64,000 nucleotides of DNA from Chamaecyparis obtusa (lineage: Eukaryota > Streptophyta > Pinopsida > Cupressales > Cupressaceae). A program made the position numbers and the translations under genes. Position 1 is the stretch's first letter. Every line of letters starts with the position of its first letter. The notes under the pieces are model-generated. The model saw only the letters and a list, made by a program, of their open reading frames with translations. It was not told where the DNA came from and ran no database searches. Below are positions 61,691 through 64,000 of this stretch, piece by piece. Where the stretch lies: NCBI GenBank assembly GCA_027943335.1, contig BSBK01000963.1, forward strand, positions 1,039,001 to 1,103,000, read 5' to 3'.

Positions 61691-62321
61691 ATCTATTGTG
61701 ATATCTACATTTATGACTAAGCATCCCTCTACTCATCTCTTCAATTTTTGTTTTCGTATATTTCACCATCTGACGTTCCTTTTCGATAAGAGATGGATGG
61801 AAATATTCATGACTCTAAAAAAATGGCCTGCATACAAATAAAAATTTGTTGTTATTCAAATGGTAAGTTCAAAGTTTCCCATAATTTGGGAGAAACGAGT
61901 TTGGAAAGACTTCAATCTTTCATTGAGGGAAAGGATTTTACTTACGTTGAGAAGAAATCTTAGGTTTTTTCACTTCATTTTTAGCATCTTCTGTTGATTT
62001 TCTTTTCAACTCAATAGATAATTTTATGTTCGTCAAGTGATCATAACTTGTCAGAATAGCACTTTTGGAAGGATCAAGGCATTTCCTCTGTGACTCAAAA
62101 TCACTCTGGATCTTCCAGAATGAAAAATAGAAATATATTTTTCACATCCGTCTCTTACCGAAAAGAAACATCAGATGATGAAATCTATGAAAAAAATTGA
62201 AGAGATGAGCAAAGGGATGCGCAATCATAATGTTTCTAGCAGACATCCTCTTAATACAACATAAAAAAAATGACCTTGGAGGCTGCTAAGTCTTTCAAAT
62301 CAGAAAAACCCTTTGGCTTAG

Positions 62322-62888
62322 TAATTAATGAGATTGTTGCTATTAGATCATACATTAATACACTTACTGTTTTGAATTTAAGCTCGGGCATCATACAATG
62401 TTATTGTTGTCATTGTATGATTGTTGTTGTTGCGCACCATATATTATTTTATACACATAGAACAATGGATTTGGGGACTTAGACCTATGTTCAATCCTTA
62501 GTAATGGTTAGAGGAACTAATTACTAGATGAGTGACTATAGTACCCTAGTTTGCATTATTAGATGATCTTGTTTAATTTGTGTTCATTTCATGCAAAGAT
62601 ACATGTAAAGGAAAATAATTTTTTGCATCTAAAGATTACATGTATATATATGAAAAATAACTTGTATATACTATACAAGGAAAATAAATTTTAGAAGAAA
62701 ATGCAAGAGTACATGCATACATAAGAGGATGAACATAAATAACAAGGGTGTCAGACATTGCCTGAAGTGATAAATTTTTTACCCGCGTATGAATCTAGTG
62801 TGCCCCTATGTGATCCAGAACCTGCAAAGAAAAGAGAGATGGGGGCTAGATAAAAAAATATCTAAACAATGAATGGCATCCTATTACT
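62322..62888. repeat. Repeat block X, copy 2
   Basis: Direct copy of 59852-60422 with scattered substitutions and small indels. Confidence 0.88.
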
Positions 62889-63518
62889 GATCCTCATCTA
62901 CAATTATGCATGTGCATAGTCAAGCCATACACTTCTGAAAGAAAAACCAAGCTCATAGTCTCAATGAAATAAATAGTATATAACACAATATATGGTACAC
63001 AACAACAACAAGCATGCAATGACAACAATCCCTATTTTATTATTGATGTCCCTATTTACATTTTTTCATCAAATGACCCAAAAATATCAAAAATGGTCCT
63101 CTATGGTCGCTAATAGCCAACTTTCAAAAGAATATAAATGATTGCAAACATACATAAGTGGATGAACATAAATAATGAAGGTCCTATATGGACGGTTCTA
63201 ATGCTTTTCCATTACAACAATTGAGCATTCATCATTTGGTATATGAACAGGTGAAAAACATGTAGACATCCAGACATGTGTATTGTGAGCTTTCCTGCAA
63301 CAAATGGACTTGTGATGATTTTCACAATAGTACATGTGTTAAAAAGAAAGCTCACAGTACTGCTTAGAAAAATATGAATGTTCATCACCTGTGCATATCA
63401 GAGTTGATGACAGAAGATATATGCACAATAAAACAAATTTTATTATTGATGTCCCTATTTACATCTTTTCATCAAATGACCCAAAAACATCAAGAATGGT
63501 CCTATATGGTCACTAATA

Positions 63519-63843
63519 GCCAACTTTCAGAAGAATATGAATGATTGCAAACATACATAAGTGGATGAACATAAATAATGAAGGTACCAAACATTGCTTG
63601 AAGTAATGAAGTGTTGACCTAGGATTCAATCCAATATGATCTTGTATGATCCAAAACTTGCAAGGCAGGAAAAGATGGGGTTAGATCCAAAGGATCTAAG
63701 CAATGCCTAGCACCCTATTATTGATCCTCATATACAATTATACATGTGCATAGTCAAGCCATACACTTCTAAAATAAACTATGCTACAGAACATGGGTGT
63801 GTGTTAATGTGATTCAAAAGCTATTATGCAAGATTGTTTTATT
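63519..63843. repeat. Repeat block Y, copy 2
   Basis: Direct copy of 60505-60833. The preceding 63449-63518 repeats 63052-63115 (CATCAAATGACCCAAAAA). Confidence 0.88.
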
Positions 63844-64000
63844 TATTGAGATAAGGATATCTTAATTCTATAAGAATAAATGTTTTGAGAAATATTTGAA
63901 TTTAATTTTGACAATAACATGAAGAGTGATATATTTTCATCATTATAGAAGAGATAACCACCTACAACTATATTTCATAATTCCTTCTTTAAAGTCATAG

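Overview
The window looks like repeat-rich nuclear DNA from a plant with a large genome. It is AT-rich and crowded with plant-type LTR retrotransposons and CACTA (En/Spm) DNA transposons nested in one another. I found no intact host protein gene, tRNA or rRNA gene. A gymnosperm-like genome is plausible, but the sequence alone does not fix the species. Almost every coding stretch is a decayed transposon gene carrying in-frame stops.

Layout. (1) 1-2337: unclassified sequence, perhaps part of an LTR element. (2) 2338-9542: minus-strand Ty1/copia element with gag, protease, integrase, RT and RNase H relics, a full 5' LTR and a truncated 3' LTR. (3) 9543-16355: sequence without clear genes, one LTR-like repeat (12479-14087) holding a degenerate minisatellite, and a Ty3/gypsy integrase fragment (15290-16355). 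(4) 16362-17290: GA microsatellites around a degenerate GGTCCTAAG/TACATTAATG tandem repeat. (5) About 19067-19335: a probable tRNA-derived SINE. (6) 19849-52717: one long CACTA element, bounded by matching 28-bp terminal inverted repeats.

The CACTA element holds a plus-strand TNP2-type transposase relic (24764-29949), a SET-domain relic (about 30335-31060) and a second multi-exon TNPA-like gene (about 31215-33701 plus 45737-45837). It was later hit by two retrotransposons. One left an 854-bp solo LTR inside the transposase, with a perfect 5-bp TSD. The other is an 11.9-kb Tat-like gypsy element (33773-45689) in an intron of the second gene, also with a perfect TSD. The gypsy element carries an extra archaeal-type RNase H between protease and RT, while its ordinary RNase H looks catalytically degenerate. 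The outer 5-7 kb on each side of the CACTA element contain subterminal repeat blocks in direct and inverted copies, and two long hairpins.

(7) 53384-57725: a decayed minus-strand ORF of unknown family, split by a copia-type LTR. (8) From 57729: the terminus of a second CACTA relic, with a minus-strand transposase tail at 59650-59850. (9) 59852-63843: a cluster of repeated and inverted blocks that runs towards the window edge.

The most unusual items are the SET domain carried inside the CACTA element, the displaced second RNase H in the gypsy element, and the 217-bp-arm hairpin at 51648-52095.
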